Numbered from the stretch's first letter, positions 21,598 to 33,061 are shown. The stretch: 64,000 nucleotides of DNA from Peronospora farinosa (GCA_947646735.1 CANTFK010000968.1:248001-312000); one strand, 5' to 3'. Translations and numbers: made by a program. The notes: a model not told the origin generated them from the sequence alone.

Positions 21598-22472
21598 ATG
21601 GTAATCATGAACCTGACTCGACGCGCTCGTCTCGTTTTCATTACGACCGTGGTCGCGGCTAGTGCCGACGGCGGCCAACTAGAGTTCGACGGTGGGAACC
21701 TTCCGACCAAACTTAATTATCCGGAATACATCTCGCAATTCATATCCAAGACAGAATCGACAACTCCCACCAATATCGAGCCACTCATTCTCGGTGGAAA
21801 TATTGTGCCTTCTGGCACCAAGACGTACACGACGGGTGTGCGCCCGACAGCCAATGGTACGAACTTCTGCGGCGGTTCCCTCATCACACCAACGCACGTA
21901 CTCACTGCTGCTCACTGTATGGCTGGGGATATTCAATACGTGTCGGTTGGCACACATTTTGTCAGCGGCACTGAAGACGGCGAGCAACTTAAGGTTGTAA
22001 AAAAGATACTTCATCCAAAGTACGTGAGTGAGACCAACTCGTACGACTTTTTGGTGCTTGAGCTCGAGAAAGCCAGCTCTTTTTCTCCCATTGCGCTCGC
22101 CAAGGCCGACGACTCGGACATCGCTGGTGGTGGCAACGTGACGGTCATGGGTTGGGGTGCTACTTCTCAAGGTGGCAACCTGTCGACCGAATTACTTCGT
22201 ATCGACGTGCCCCTGGTAAACAATACCGCGTGTGCCAAGGTTCTTGACATTGACAACTCAATGCTGTGCGCTGGGGGGAGCTCGACATGGACGCGTGCCA
22301 GGGTGATTCGGGTGGCCCGCTCATTACGGAGCAGTCGAGTGAAGACGTGCTCATTGGTGTCGTGAGCTGGGGCGATGGGTGTGGACGTGCCGGATACCCT
22401 GGTGTTTACGCTCGAGTCTCCGTTGCGAAGGAGTGGTTGTCCAGTGTCGCCACCGGAATAATGTTCCGTTGA
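21598..22472 (+). pseudogene. Secreted trypsin-like serine protease, frameshifted at a G6 run
   Basis: The start at 21598 gives a basic-hydrophobic signal peptide (about residues 1-21), a propeptide, an ILGG activation site and CGGSLITPTHVLTAAHC with catalytic His near residue 106. Catalytic Asp (NSYDFLVLEL) is near 150, then GWGATSQGG. At 22273-22278 a run of six G shifts the frame; the original frame ends at 22365. The other frame supplies [11 protein letters not shown] with catalytic Ser, [19 protein letters not shown], and a stop at 22470-22472. The intact triad argues for protease ancestry rather than the inactive glucanase inhibitor type. One indel separates it from function, so a base-call error is possible. 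Confidence 0.85.
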
Positions 22473-22810
22473 TATCTCGATTTGAATAGCACTGAGTACA
22501 GAATAGACAAAGTATATATACCTTTTTTCGTCTACAAAACACGTCCCTATTCTCTTTGAGCTATTGCAACTCACGATACATACTGTAACTCTAGAAGAAA
22601 TCCATATCTTTTGACCAGAGTGAACTATTCTTAAATTGCCCTTAGATATACCTCACTAAGTGTAGTTTTAACGTCTAGGGATGAATGTAGTATTCGAGGT
22701 AAATATAAGTATCAGCAGATAGAGGTTCAGGTTAAAGGTTTTAGTAACATGCACACGTCAGTGATCCCCCCCCGCGCCTCGCAACAACCCAAGAGACGAA
22801 GCCAAAGCGG

Positions 22811-23157
22811 CCCCCCCCCCCCCCCCGGGGGGGGGCCCCCCCCCCGGGGGCCCCGGAAAAGGGGGGGGGGGTCCCCTCCCGCGCGCGGGGGGGGGGGGGC
22901 GGGGGGGGGGGGGCGGGGGGGGGCCCCCCCCCCCCCCCCCCCCCGGGGGGGGGGGGGGGGCCCCGTCCCTCCCCCCCCCCTCCTTTTCTTTTCCCCCCCC
23001 CCCCCCGGGCCCCCCCCCCCGAAAGGCCCCCCCCCCCCCCCCGCCGGGGGGGGGGGGGGGGGGGGCGCCCGGCGTGGTTTCCCCCCCCGCCCCCCCCTCC
23101 CTCCCCCCCCCCCCCCCCCCCCCCCCCCCGCGGGGGGGGGGGGGGGGGGGAGGGGGG
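22811..23157. repeat. Alternating poly-C/poly-G block, probably artefactual
   Basis: About 350 bp consist almost only of C and G homopolymers of 5-30 bases, unlike anything around it. ORFs through it are pure Pro/Gly/Arg and meaningless. This is what a mis-called or gap-bridging region looks like; biological G-quadruplex DNA is a weaker option. Confidence 0.8.
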
Positions 23158-24954
23158 TCAAATTGACACTGTATAGGAGGGGACAGGAGCTGTAGAACAA
23201 AAAGGTTCAACAAGCTCAACTTCAACGTTAACGTCACACCGGTCCAGAAACAGTGACATTTCTACATGGGTGCAGCACTGTAGAGGGCAATGGTTTGGTG
23301 CAGTGATAGATGATGCAATATCCTGATACTCTCAAGAAAGCTGTAGCAAGAACGCTGAAAACTGACGCGTGAAGAACTTTGACTATTGAGCCTCTAGGGA
23401 TAGAGGCCGGCAGGATTAAAAATGTATTCTTTACGCCCCTGAGCTGTCGCAGCAGACTCTCGAAATTGACTGCGCATTCATGATTGTTATGGCCGTGTTT
23501 GATATTGTTGTCATTTCCCGCACTGGTAAAGCCTCAATGCAGCAAAAAAGGGGTTGACTATCTAGCTCATTATGGAATTGGCGCCGCTCTAGATACAACA
23601 GATGAGTGCTTTCGGTATCACTGTCGCCTTGGGGTTGGCGTGAGCTAGGTGCAGATGCTTCTTGAGCTGCCACTGCCTCGAATTCTGTCGCGCATGATTC
23701 AATACTTGAAGGCTTTCGTCTTCTTGCTCCTTCTTGGTTCCTCTGTCAGTTCCATCTCTTGCTGGTGTGACTTTCGTCGTTTTGACTCGTTTCACTCGCT
23801 CTGCCACATACGTCGTGGTTTTCGAATAGTCCGCCAACACGTGGCGTGCGTGCTCCTGCTCTGGTGTACGCTATTGTCTGTAAGCTATGTATTTGCCTCT
23901 CTTTCGTACGTTGTGGACTCTGTTCCTTTCTGTTTGTAAATTTTTACTCTCGGCAGATACAGTCCGGTAACCTTGACACCATTAAGACCCTGTCCGCTGT
24001 CTCGATACCCGTTGCTTTTCTCGACAAAGCTGATGTCCGACATTAAATCTACCTATTTAAAACATTCCGCCGTCTTCACACTTCGGAACAAAACGCAAAA
24101 GGCCGTATCAGTTTCCATTGATTCGTAATCTCGTGCCACATCCAATAGCCATTCCAGTTTCTTCATCGACAGATTGACGTGATAACCCACATTCTGGCTT
24201 CCCTCTTTCTGTCACTATTGTCAATTAGAAATGCCATTTTTATCCGTTCATATGTCAAGAAAGCAAACTCCTGACGTTTCAAATTGACACTTTTGTTACT
24301 TTGTTTCTTCACAAATACATTTTTCACCCCCGCAATCTGAAACGAAGATGCACGCAGCTGTCGTGATTCAGCTATCATCAATACTGCAGCATCATTGCAG
24401 TATAGCTGTTTGAATAAAGTATGGCTTGAGTAGTCAAGAGCTCTCCGTCATCCTGGACGTATAAACCTCCCAAAACATTGTGGAGATTCGCGTGAGGAAC
24501 CCGCTGGCAATCACGCGACGCTTGTAACTATCCATATCTTGACGTATGGATGATGACATATAACGATGCACCGAGAATTGGTCCCGTCGTGCTAGGAATT
24601 TCCATCTAGTCGGGAAGTGTTTAAACCTGCGGAAGCAGCACCCAAATTTTCTTGACTGCAGCGGTTGTATATAAACTGATAAGGGGTGCACGAAGTTTGC
24701 CATACTGTCCAATGCAAAAAGGAGGAAAGAAAAAGATCTGAGACCGTGCAAGGCGAAGGAAGTGCAGGTACAATCACATGGTTGCCCGATCCATTTAGTT
24801 TAATCACTATTGTTATATTTACATGCTTGCTACCTTTAACAATGTACCTACTGTAAACGACCTTTACTCGATCGAATCTCAGACCCCCCACATTAATTTG
24901 GTTAGGTTGTTGGCTCCTGTGGGTGGTGCTACGTCAAAAGTTTAGCTTCTGCCT
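23158..24954. other. Stretch with no supported gene
   Basis: Only short open frames occur. One minus-strand frame at 23840-23589 is hydrophilic (VAERVKRVKTTKVTPARDG) and starts with GTG, not ATG; it may be a decayed element. The rest is AT-rich with no recognised motif. Confidence 0.5.
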
Positions 24955-25797
24955 TTATGGGCGAGTTGATGAAGGATTGTCAACTGCGTCCATGATAGCA
25001 AGGTATTCACGCACTTCAGCCGGTGACTTGCCAGCTTCTACCAATCTTGTAAGCACTTCTGCCCGCAGTTTTTGCCGATTCTCCTCATGTCGAGTAAGCA
25101 GTTCGGACTGCTTAAGTTTTAGTTCCTCCTGCTTCACCGCCAGTCGTTGGCTTTCTATGTTCAACGCGTGGTCATTAGTATTAGGTGTTGTCAACTCTTG
25201 TGATTTTTGCTCGCCACTTGCGACCTTTATCTTGACCTCGGTATTTGCCACCAAGAGGTCCTGCAAGACCGTCTCGTGCTTCTTTTTCGACACCAAAGAA
25301 GGCCTACTCTCTTTTACCTTCTGACCGAGACTCTCCAATCTGAATATATTTTGCACGTCTCCATTCGTTCCGAACAGAACGTCAACTCGTTGAAAAACCA
25401 ATGGCAAGTTATGCGGACTTTGGCGCTTGGCCTTGCGGTAGGCCGCCATGAAACTTTCGAAGCGACTGCGCGCTGTCTTTTCCGACCAATCGGTTTGAGC
25501 GACCCGGTTCATGTGTTGAGCCAATGATCGATAGCCATCCATTTTTTTGACACGTTTAGGTGATAATGATGTGAAAGGTCGGCTTACTTTGCCGCTTATC
25601 GGTTTCATGAGCAGCTCAAAGTTGTTTGAAAGCTCCAACCATTCGACTAGACACTGACGCTGTGCCGCTGTCGTGTGCGAATACTTTCGCTTGCCACGTT
25701 GGAGTGACTTGATGGGTTCAGTATCGTGTCCGCTCGTGGTGTCGGACCACGGAGACGGTGGCGTCTGAAAGTGCCGGGCACTTGGTATTGAAGCCAT
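24955..25797 (-). CDS. Myb/SANT-like DNA-binding domain protein with C-terminal coiled coil (280 aa)
   Basis: The frame is single and intact, starting at ATG 25797. The N-terminus is basic and Pro/Ser-rich. Residues of about 35-130 form a trihelical Myb/SANT-like pattern with spaced tryptophans (CLVEWLELSNNFELL, TDWSEKTARSRFESFMAAYRKAKRQ). Residues 200-270 are a heptad-rich helix (RLAVKQEELKLKQSELLTRHEENRQKLRAEV). Such proteins are either transcription-factor-like or accessory proteins of DNA transposons. No transposase neighbour or clear terminal inverted repeats were found. Function is inferred from the fold pattern only. Confidence 0.65.
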   Translation of the reverse strand: MASIPSARHFQTPPSPWSDTTSGHDTEPIKSLQRGKRKYSHTTAAQRQCLVEWLELSNNFELLMKPISGKVSRPFTSLSPKRVKKMDGYRSLAQHMNRVAQTDWSEKTARSRFESFMAAYRKAKRQSPHNLPLVFQRVDVLFGTNGDVQNIFRLESLGQKVKESRPSLVSKKKHETVLQDLLVANTEVKIKVASGEQKSQELTTPNTNDHALNIESQRLAVKQEELKLKQSELLTRHEENRQKLRAEVLTRLVEAGKSPAEVREYLAIMDAVDNPSSTRP

Positions 25798-26146
25798 CAG
25801 AAACTGACTTAATCTGCGTCGTGAAATGTAGAATCCATTAGAGTTATGACACTTTGAATTAGAAATAGGAAAGGTACGCTCGATACTTAAGTAAGGTCAA
25901 TGCTTAGTTACATTATTCGTTTTTGGGAGGAGTAACCCCAAATGTTAATTATCCCCCCATTAACAAAGTTTTATGTTTTGATTGGACAGAAAAAGGAAAG
26001 TTTTAGTCACGTCTCGACCATTTTTAGACTTTTGTAAATTATATCCTTTTTCTTTTTTTGTAAATAGTCTCTAAATACTTGTGCTATGCTAAAATGTTAT
26101 TTTTGCAAAGTCATTATTAACAATAATTGTTACTTCGACCGTGAAA

Positions 26147-27214
26147 ATGAAGCACTCGACGTTGACTGCATATGTTCAGCAACTCCAGAAGCATTTACAA
26201 TGGGATCCTCGTCAAGGTGAGGAAGGACACGAGAAGCAAGTGTTTGTCGAGGCTTTGACTGAGCTTGCTGCTCTACCATTGGACAGCATTAGTATGGAGA
26301 TCCGTAGATTACTTGTAGCCCCTACTAGTGTAGCCATAACTCAGCAAAGTCTTTCAACTACAGTCAATACTCATGCAGTAGCAGCAAATGAGACAGGATC
26401 ATTGCATATACACCATGTCATTGCAGCATTAAGTGCACGTGATGTGCTACTCAAGTGTAAAGCTGCGAATGCCGTGGGCTCCTTGTGTATTTCACGAGTT
26501 GCTGGCCAACAATTGTTGGATTTGTATGGAGATGACATACTAAAAAGTGTAGCCAAGATGGCGACACGGAAGAATCAGTGGGTGCAAGGAGATGCATTTT
26601 ATGTGCTAGGATGGATCGTCGTCATTGCAGATAAAGCCATGTTGATATCTATTGCAGACCTGTTACCGACGGTGATTAAATGTTTACATCGGAATATAAA
26701 GTTGCCGTTGGAGACGGAAGATGAAGCTGATGATGACAAAGAAACGAGCGACATTGCGGCACGACGATCAAAAGTGGCATTGACATCGTCGGAACAAGCC
26801 TCGAATTTTCGAGTGTATGCACTTGTCCTGCTGTTGAATTTTAGTCAGCGACATATACATGTGTTCGAAAGTCATCTGGAGAGATTGCTGCCGATGTTAA
26901 AAGACTTGGTGGTGAAGCTACTTGAGTCTGTGCCGATAGATGACGAGTCTAGGACTGCATCAATGATGACGTTCTTTGATGCATCCGAGTACGCAGAAGT
27001 GCTGAGATTGACCGTCGCACTTTTAACGATACTTGCCGATGAGCTTGACAGTGCTCCTCTTCAACTTTTGGAGCTCAAGGCTCTACCTTTGATATTAAAA
27101 CTCAAGCGGGTTCTCGACTCACCTCAAGTTCGCCAACTTGTTGACGAAACAGACAGCCAAGATATCGCAGAGAGACTCGAAGCTGTCGTTGAGACCCTCC
27201 TCAAGTGTAGATAA
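26147..27214 (+). CDS. ARM/HEAT-like helical repeat protein (355 aa), function unknown
   Basis: The first ATG in frame is at 26147; upstream GTG is not used. The protein is almost wholly helical with Leu/Ala/Val-rich repeats such as ALSARDVLLKCKAANAVGSLC, MATRKNQWVQGDAFYVLGWI and LLPTVIKCL, the pattern of ARM/HEAT solenoids. An acidic loop (about residues 190-205, TEDEADDDKETSD) splits two halves. No signal peptide or membrane segment is seen. It lies between duplicated blocks yet is intact, which suggests it is expressed. I do not recognise a named family. Confidence 0.7.
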   Translation: MKHSTLTAYVQQLQKHLQWDPRQGEEGHEKQVFVEALTELAALPLDSISMEIRRLLVAPTSVAITQQSLSTTVNTHAVAANETGSLHIHHVIAALSARDVLLKCKAANAVGSLCISRVAGQQLLDLYGDDILKSVAKMATRKNQWVQGDAFYVLGWIVVIADKAMLISIADLLPTVIKCLHRNIKLPLETEDEADDDKETSDIAARRSKVALTSSEQASNFRVYALVLLLNFSQRHIHVFESHLERLLPMLKDLVVKLLESVPIDDESRTASMMTFFDASEYAEVLRLTVALLTILADELDSAPLQLLELKALPLILKLKRVLDSPQVRQLVDETDSQDIAERLEAVVETLLKCR

Positions 27215-27373
27215 CCTACCTCATAAATCCAGGAACTCGACATTTCAGCATGCTCAACTTTAGACATGCAGCTCGGCTATCTTTATATTCATTTGTTCGT
27301 CATTGACTCTAGTTGGAACATTGCCTGTCATTATGAAGCACAACCTAGTTGCCCAACGTCGATGTCACTCGCC

Positions 27374-27590
27374 ATCGTGATAATGTTCCTCAAGCGTCCC
27401 AATGAGACGCAGGAAATGGTCCAGAAAATGCTTCACAAAACCACGGAAGAATCAGACTATTTGGACTTACGTGACCGCGGGTACGTACTGACGCCTACTT
27501 TTGGCCATATCCAAAAGTAGCTCACGCTGTCATGCTTGCGGAGAAGTCAGATAGAAGCGATGATACATGTGCCCTTGAGCCATCAGTTAC
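27374..27590 (+). pseudogene. Beta-adaptin scrap, third copy
   Basis: The stretch reads IVIMFLKRPNETQEMVQKMLHKTTEESDYLDLRDRGYV, then in a new frame [18 protein letters not shown]. This matches 19005-19230 of the first adaptin copy, in the same orientation. Both sides end abruptly in unrelated sequence. Confidence 0.85.
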
Positions 27591-28948
27591 GCTCGAAATG
27601 CTCGCAATATGGAAAACCGAAGCTCATGAGCTTGGAAAGGTCGAACTGATGAAGCAGTTGAATGTGGCTACTTATACTGTGTTAGAGTTGTGAGAATACT
27701 GCAACTACCTCTCTTACCAGGTTTCCACCGCAAGTATTTGCTTCATCACTCAACCATCCATTAATTTCAGCCTCGACACTTACTCTACCAGAACTACGAC
27801 TACGCTTTTACGAACATAGTGTTCATGTGCCTGATCTCTCATACAATACCTCTGACAACCTCATTGAGGGACCAATTGAACACAGTAGGCAGCTTTCAAC
27901 GTTTACAAGAAGGTCGGCAAGCCTATGGTGAAAATGGATGCAGACCAATTTACGCGTAAGCGTCGACATTAAGTCGGAGCAAAGACTCGGACTCAAGTGA
28001 ACTTCATTCCTTTAGCACCGTTTTCGCAAATTCTACATCTGCACAGCCCACCTTGTGTTTGCGCCATACGACTACCATGCATGCGCTTTGGCAATGAACT
28101 GATTCCGCCCCCCCCCCCCCCGAATTCTCACGGCGAGAAAAAAATATGTTTATTGTGTGAGCTCTTACCCACAAAAGCTGTAAAGCAACCCGAGAATGTG
28201 TTCTGGTCCAAGCTTCCATTGCTTTTTCCAGCTCTAATATTTCCTTACCAGTACTATAGACGGCAGTTCGGGCCTCTACAAAAGTCTTTTCAATTTTTCT
28301 GACGCCTCCACTCACACTCATGGCATCTTTACGGCGCCTTAAACCCGGTAAGAAAATCCATCTATGCTTCTAGCGAGATGCATGGAAGTGCCATTCATAC
28401 ACTTTTTCAGTGTCAACAGATAGACTGGAACGTCTAATTTCTGCATTTTGACCAGCTGGAAGGTCCTGATCCTTTTGACCACCGAGTGAGACTTTGAGAG
28501 AATCTGAGAAGTAAGGTACAAACCGAGCATGTGGCATGTTGTCATGCGATTTTGTTTCCTCTATTCCGTCGAAGCATTCAGATGTCAAGTTCAAGTGCGT
28601 ATGTGTAAGTAAAGCGTAGCACGAGTAGTTCACCGGCTGTCGAGGACTTGGTGTGGACCATGTCGCCTTATGGCTCTAAATTGCATCGTGGCAACAACAA
28701 AAATAGCACTTGTACGGTCCAGCCAATTGCTGTTGACGGGCAGCTATTTATGGTCATCACTACGGCTGGAAAGATGCTGAGGTAGGTGTCGAGTACGTCA
28801 GCCCAGGACAGCATATAAGTTGACGGCCGCCATCCGAAACTCTATCGAAACGGCCGCCTCGTAGACAGATTAGAACTCACTTTTCAATTTCCTCGTGCAT
28901 TCACGTTGATCCGGGGTTTTACTTACCTCCATACTTTACACAACTACC
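27591..28948. other. Stretch without a supported gene
   Basis: A minus-strand frame at 28321-28004 begins with a helical stretch (KIEKTFVEARTAVYSTGKEILELEKAMEAW) but runs into a C12 tract near 28110. Another lies at 28633-28370. Neither was recognised and neither has a convincing end. A short plus-strand coding-like phrase (EMLAIWKTEAHELGKVELMKQL) follows the adaptin scrap at about 27597-27660. Confidence 0.45.
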
Positions 28949-29854
28949 ATGTCACTGGAGCCTCTCTCAGTATATGCTGCTCGCACCACGGATGATCTGG
29001 AGCCACTTGACTCCGAGCTACTCATGTTGATTGCTGCTGATGATGCTGATACTTTTTTTCCAAAGGAGGTTGAGGTCTACAACAAGAAAATTGTCGACGA
29101 CTTTGCACCTTTAAACCCTTTGTCAATACCGATGGCAGTGGACGCGTTCAACCCCGGTTTCTTACATCTGGAAGTGCTGGATCTTATGAATCTCCTTGCA
29201 CCAGAGACTTTAAAAATGCCGACCTTTGTCCGAAGCTACTCGGAGCCGATCAAGAAGATAAGCAAGCGCAGTAAGAAGTGCACGTACGCTGCTCGAAGGG
29301 TTCGTACGAACATCCTCTGTACATGCAGTTTTCAATGATGAAGACGCTAACTTTAAAACTGTTGTTATATGAATACAGAGAGAGGTGGCATTTCTTCGCC
29401 AGGAGTCAGTAGTGCTTGAAATACGCCTGAATGAAATGCGCAAGAATCATTTTGTATCACCTCGAACACGTGAGCAGGCTGACCGTGAAACGTACAATCT
29501 GGCAAAGGCCAAGGAGGAAAACCAGCGCCTTCGTGCTTTGGTATCGAATCAAGAGGCCAAGATCCGTCAAGCTGACGCGTATATGGTCAGTGTCAACCAC
29601 CCCCAGCAATCCGATTCAATGCTAGCACACCTCCTTACGAAGAAGGTGTGCCTTTTTGAACCGATCTAGCTGGAGTTTAGTTCGAGTGTAGTAGTCTGCC
29701 GAGTAATGTGCTTAATGTTTATAAGATTGTTGTTGATCCCCACGATTGGATTTCGTTGTTTGTTACTATGGATGACAATGACTTATGCTTCAAAAGACGG
29801 TCTACCTTAGACTTCGACGCTGTTGTCCCTGCGTACAGTAGTAAATCCTTTTAA
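28949..29854 (+). CDS. bZIP-like transcription factor, small
   Basis: Exon 1 (28949-29299) is acidic and ends in a basic region (KKISKRSKKCTYAARR). A 79-nt GT-AG intron (29300-29378, branch-like GCTAAC at 29346) leads to exon 2 (REVAFLRQESVVLEIRLNEMRKNH), whose Leu/Val heptads look like an oomycete bZIP with a weak zipper. The second exon's frame would stop soon after 29645. Removing 29646-29680 (GTGTGC...TTTAG, 35 nt) keeps phase and adds a C-terminal stretch (VDPHDWISLFVTMDDNDLC) to a TAA at 29852-29854, giving 263 aa. That 35-nt intron is unusually short, so the 3' end is uncertain and the gene may be degenerate. Confidence 0.55.
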
Positions 29855-31734
29855 ATATCGCTTGATCTATTTGTGACAGGATCCGCCCAAATTTAAACAG
29901 CTTCGTGCCAACAGACTGCATGTAGACAAGACATGTGACAGAGGAAATTCGTTTATGCGAATGAAATCTCCTCGCCAGCGATTGCCTGAAATAATCGACG
30001 CTTAAATTACTCGAGCAGAATTTCCTAGATTTGCGGAAGACAAAACACACGGGATATAAATACATGTACAAGTACAGACAAACTGTTTTACACTTTGATT
30101 AGCTCAAAGGTCAACGCAACTTTTTGAGCACGTTTGTTACCGATCGCCTAATCTATCGATTTCTTTTCTCTGTGGACTCGTTCTTCGTTGCTAACATCTT
30201 GTGCTGTCAAACGTTGTCAAACGTGGCAATATCACCAAGCTCACATCAGTCATTTTCCTTACACTACGTACTCGCATCACTCGCAAAGAATATCATCTTA
30301 TGGGCTGTAATCTGGTACGTCTTCAGAGGCAAGATTACCATATTGACTTGTGAGTGACTCACGCTTCAACAAACAAGCTAAGATAGTTGCAAACATTACA
30401 ACACTTACCACGAAACCTCGCAGACGACATCTGCAACAGTAAAGACACATTTTGCAATACCGTTTTTGCAGAATTGTATGGCAATGAAGGTTCGCTTCCT
30501 TGGTCTCTGTATACCCTAGAATTTCCCTTTCCTCACCGTAAGACGACAATCGTGTTCGTAATTCCACTCGGCGGCGCAACAAAGCCTTACACTATATGTT
30601 TGTTCATTGCCAAAGCTTTATGTGCTGAATTTTAGAGCTGCTGCACATTTACAATTGCACTGCAGGAGGAACGCATGCAGTTCGAACACATTCAATCCCT
30701 TGAAAGGTCGTAAGCTTCTTCACCGGGATCTGAGCGCATCCGAGTCATTGTTGGAAAAAGTCGCACGCTATCACGCCACATAAAATAGAGAGAATAGTAT
30801 AACAACGTATTCAGCTGCCACTTCATCCAAAAGGTATGTCCTTTCATGCAAAAGTGCTTCACTTGGCACTGGAGACAGGCTCAAAAGCAGTTTCTGCGAT
30901 GACCAAGTTTAGTAGAGAGAGTCCAAAGCACCTTGACAGTACATTGTGGAGCAAGACATAGTCGTGTTGGATTTATTATGTTTGTGACTAGCACTGTTGC
31001 GAGAGTGTTACTTGTACATGTAAATCCAAAGTATGAGAAGACATACGTTATAAGTGCTTTTATGTAGCTGCATGAATGGATGGAGAAGTTGTATATGTAG
31101 ACAATTCTGCGTGTGGAGGTTATGATGTAAATGCATCGTTGCAAGATTATGAGCAAGGTCAAGTGCCAAGTTTGAGTGAAGGTTTTATGATAAGAGGAAT
31201 CCGATTAAGATTCAAACAAGGGTAATCTGCTGCTTCAGCGCCGAAAGAGATAATCGATTCGTAACTTGGTGCGCAGGGTTGTACACCAACGCGATGCACT
31301 CCATTTGTCTTTTTGCACTTGTTGCAGGTCGTCTCAGGCAAAAGTCGCATCACCGTTGTTCGATGTCATCATGCTCAATGGCGTGAGGTCGCAGAATTTG
31401 TTGCATTGCCACATATACTTTACCTCCTCGCACAGCAAAACAATGGTATATAACACATCAGCATCAGGTAAGCGCTTTGTATCTCGAATGGAATATGGCA
31501 CGAGACGCATACCTAGTCTTTGGATTGAGTCATAATCGTTTCGGCTTACAACTTTTTCAGTTGTGCTGCAAAAATGAAGTACATTGAATAATTTACAACT
31601 CCAATAAACCATAGTCGTTGGGGCTTAGTAGCACTCGTAGTCAGCACTAAGTTCAGCAACTTGTCCTAATTTCAAAACACTGTATCAGCATTTGTAGTTA
31701 AGAAATTAGTGAGACGTCAAAGTGGAAGCAGATG
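29855..31734. other. Stretch without a supported gene
   Basis: No motif-bearing ORF was found. About 30890-31170 is a repeat also present at 37280-37500. A minus-strand frame at 31612-31334 has no recognisable domain. The right end meets the truncated end of an adaptin copy. Confidence 0.5.
30890..31170 (-). repeat. Dispersed repeat, copy 1
   Basis: Its reverse complement matches about 37280-37500 over more than 200 bp with scattered differences, for example CATCTACATCATAACCTCCA and TTACATGTACAAGTAA-type runs. It carries no clear protein. The family is unknown. Confidence 0.7.
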
Positions 31735-33061
31735 CTCGAATTCGACAAATAAGCTGCAGCTGCACCTGGGCAGTATCATTATTGAAAGAGTCCATGAGCG
31801 ACTTTAAGAGATCGTCTCGTTGTCGATACGCTCGACATACTCGCCGTAATCCAAATCATTGATTCCTTCGACTCGGGCTCGTCCAATGTATCCAGGTTCT
31901 CGCATAGGGTAGCAATAATGCTCTCGTACTGGTTTGGATACTTGCGGAAGATATCCTTGATCACAAAGATAGCCTCCTGTACGATGTAGTCGACCTTGGT
32001 CTGAATAAGCTCCAGCAGCACATTGATGCACTTCTCCGCAGCACGTTCAAGCTTAACAGCACATCGACCAATCGCACGTACCGAACGGCGCACAAATTCC
32101 ACATCCACCTCAGTGGCGTATTCCTTGAACTCAAGCAGCACCTGTTCAATGTTTGCGCTCCCGAACAAGACGAATGATAATTTCCAGCTTCTCCATAGAT
32201 CGTGTCGTTGTACTTGCAGAAGAACAGCTTCATCTCGTTCGTCAAGATTGCTGGACGTTTCTGCACAATCAGATTGATATTACGCAGAGCCACGTACTGG
32301 ATCTCAGGCTCAGCTGACAGCAGCGTCACGAGCAGAGGAGCCATCTTACGCGACAGACTGCATTCCGTATCAGCTTCCGAGACTTTCTCGAGGAATGTCA
32401 TCATGACCTTGACTGCCGAAAGCACTACGGCCGAGTTAGCATGCTGGAGACGTGACGTCACCCGTTCAATAATCCCTTCTGCCTCGCGAGAGTCCGCGGG
32501 CATATATCCTGCCAAAGCATCGAGCACAAAGACCTGTCCCCACTCATTGCACTCATTGAGTGCCGCCAATAGTTTTTGCAACACGGACTTGGTAATCTTG
32601 AAAGCCGTTACTCCTGCACTGTTCTCTGAGATTTCGGACAAAGCTGCAATGGCATTGGCCACTACCGTTGGATTTGAGTCTGAAATAAGGTCTCGTAACA
32701 TATCGAAAAAGCCTTGTACCTCTACTCTATCCGAATTAATGTCATAGAGCTTGGAAACACAGATGGCCGCCGTCTTCCGTACGTACGGGTCTTCATCCTT
32801 CAAGAAACGACGTAGAGGTTCACACAGATACTCTATAATGCGGTCCACACGAATACAGCCCATGGTACGGACCGATAGCGTTCGAACAAGTGGATTAGAA
32901 TCTGCCGCGTCTTTAACAAACGTATTCACGGCCAAAATCGTGAGGTATGGATTACTCTTTGCATAGCAAATCAAGTACAAATACACGAGCTTTTTCAGCT
33001 GTGTATCAGCCGTTTGGCTACAATCTACCATAATCATAAGGACCTTTTTGTCAACCATCAC
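31735..33061 (-). pseudogene. AP-1/AP-2 complex beta-adaptin, broken copy 2
   Basis: From 33061 the frame [20 protein letters not shown] leads into [17 protein letters not shown] and through about 290 residues of trunk. It breaks near 32190 (after [10 protein letters not shown]), resumes as [26 protein letters not shown] and [19 protein letters not shown], breaks again near 31850, and ends near 31735 just after the VQLQL helix. The rest of the trunk, hinge and appendage are absent. The missing N-terminus is the same as in copy 1, so the gene was already 5'-incomplete before duplication, or an upstream exon was left out. Confidence 0.88.

Noticed and set aside
21598..21700. RXLR motif in the trypsin-like protein (TRRARL)
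   Set aside because: The order is not R-x-L-R and it lies within the signal peptide.
22727..23237. Pro/Gly-rich ORFs
   Set aside because: They are translations of C/G homopolymers, likely artefact.
24880..25970. Terminal inverted repeats around the Myb/SANT-like gene
   Set aside because: C-rich/T-A stretches near 24885 and 25955 look alike at first but do not pair beyond a few bases.
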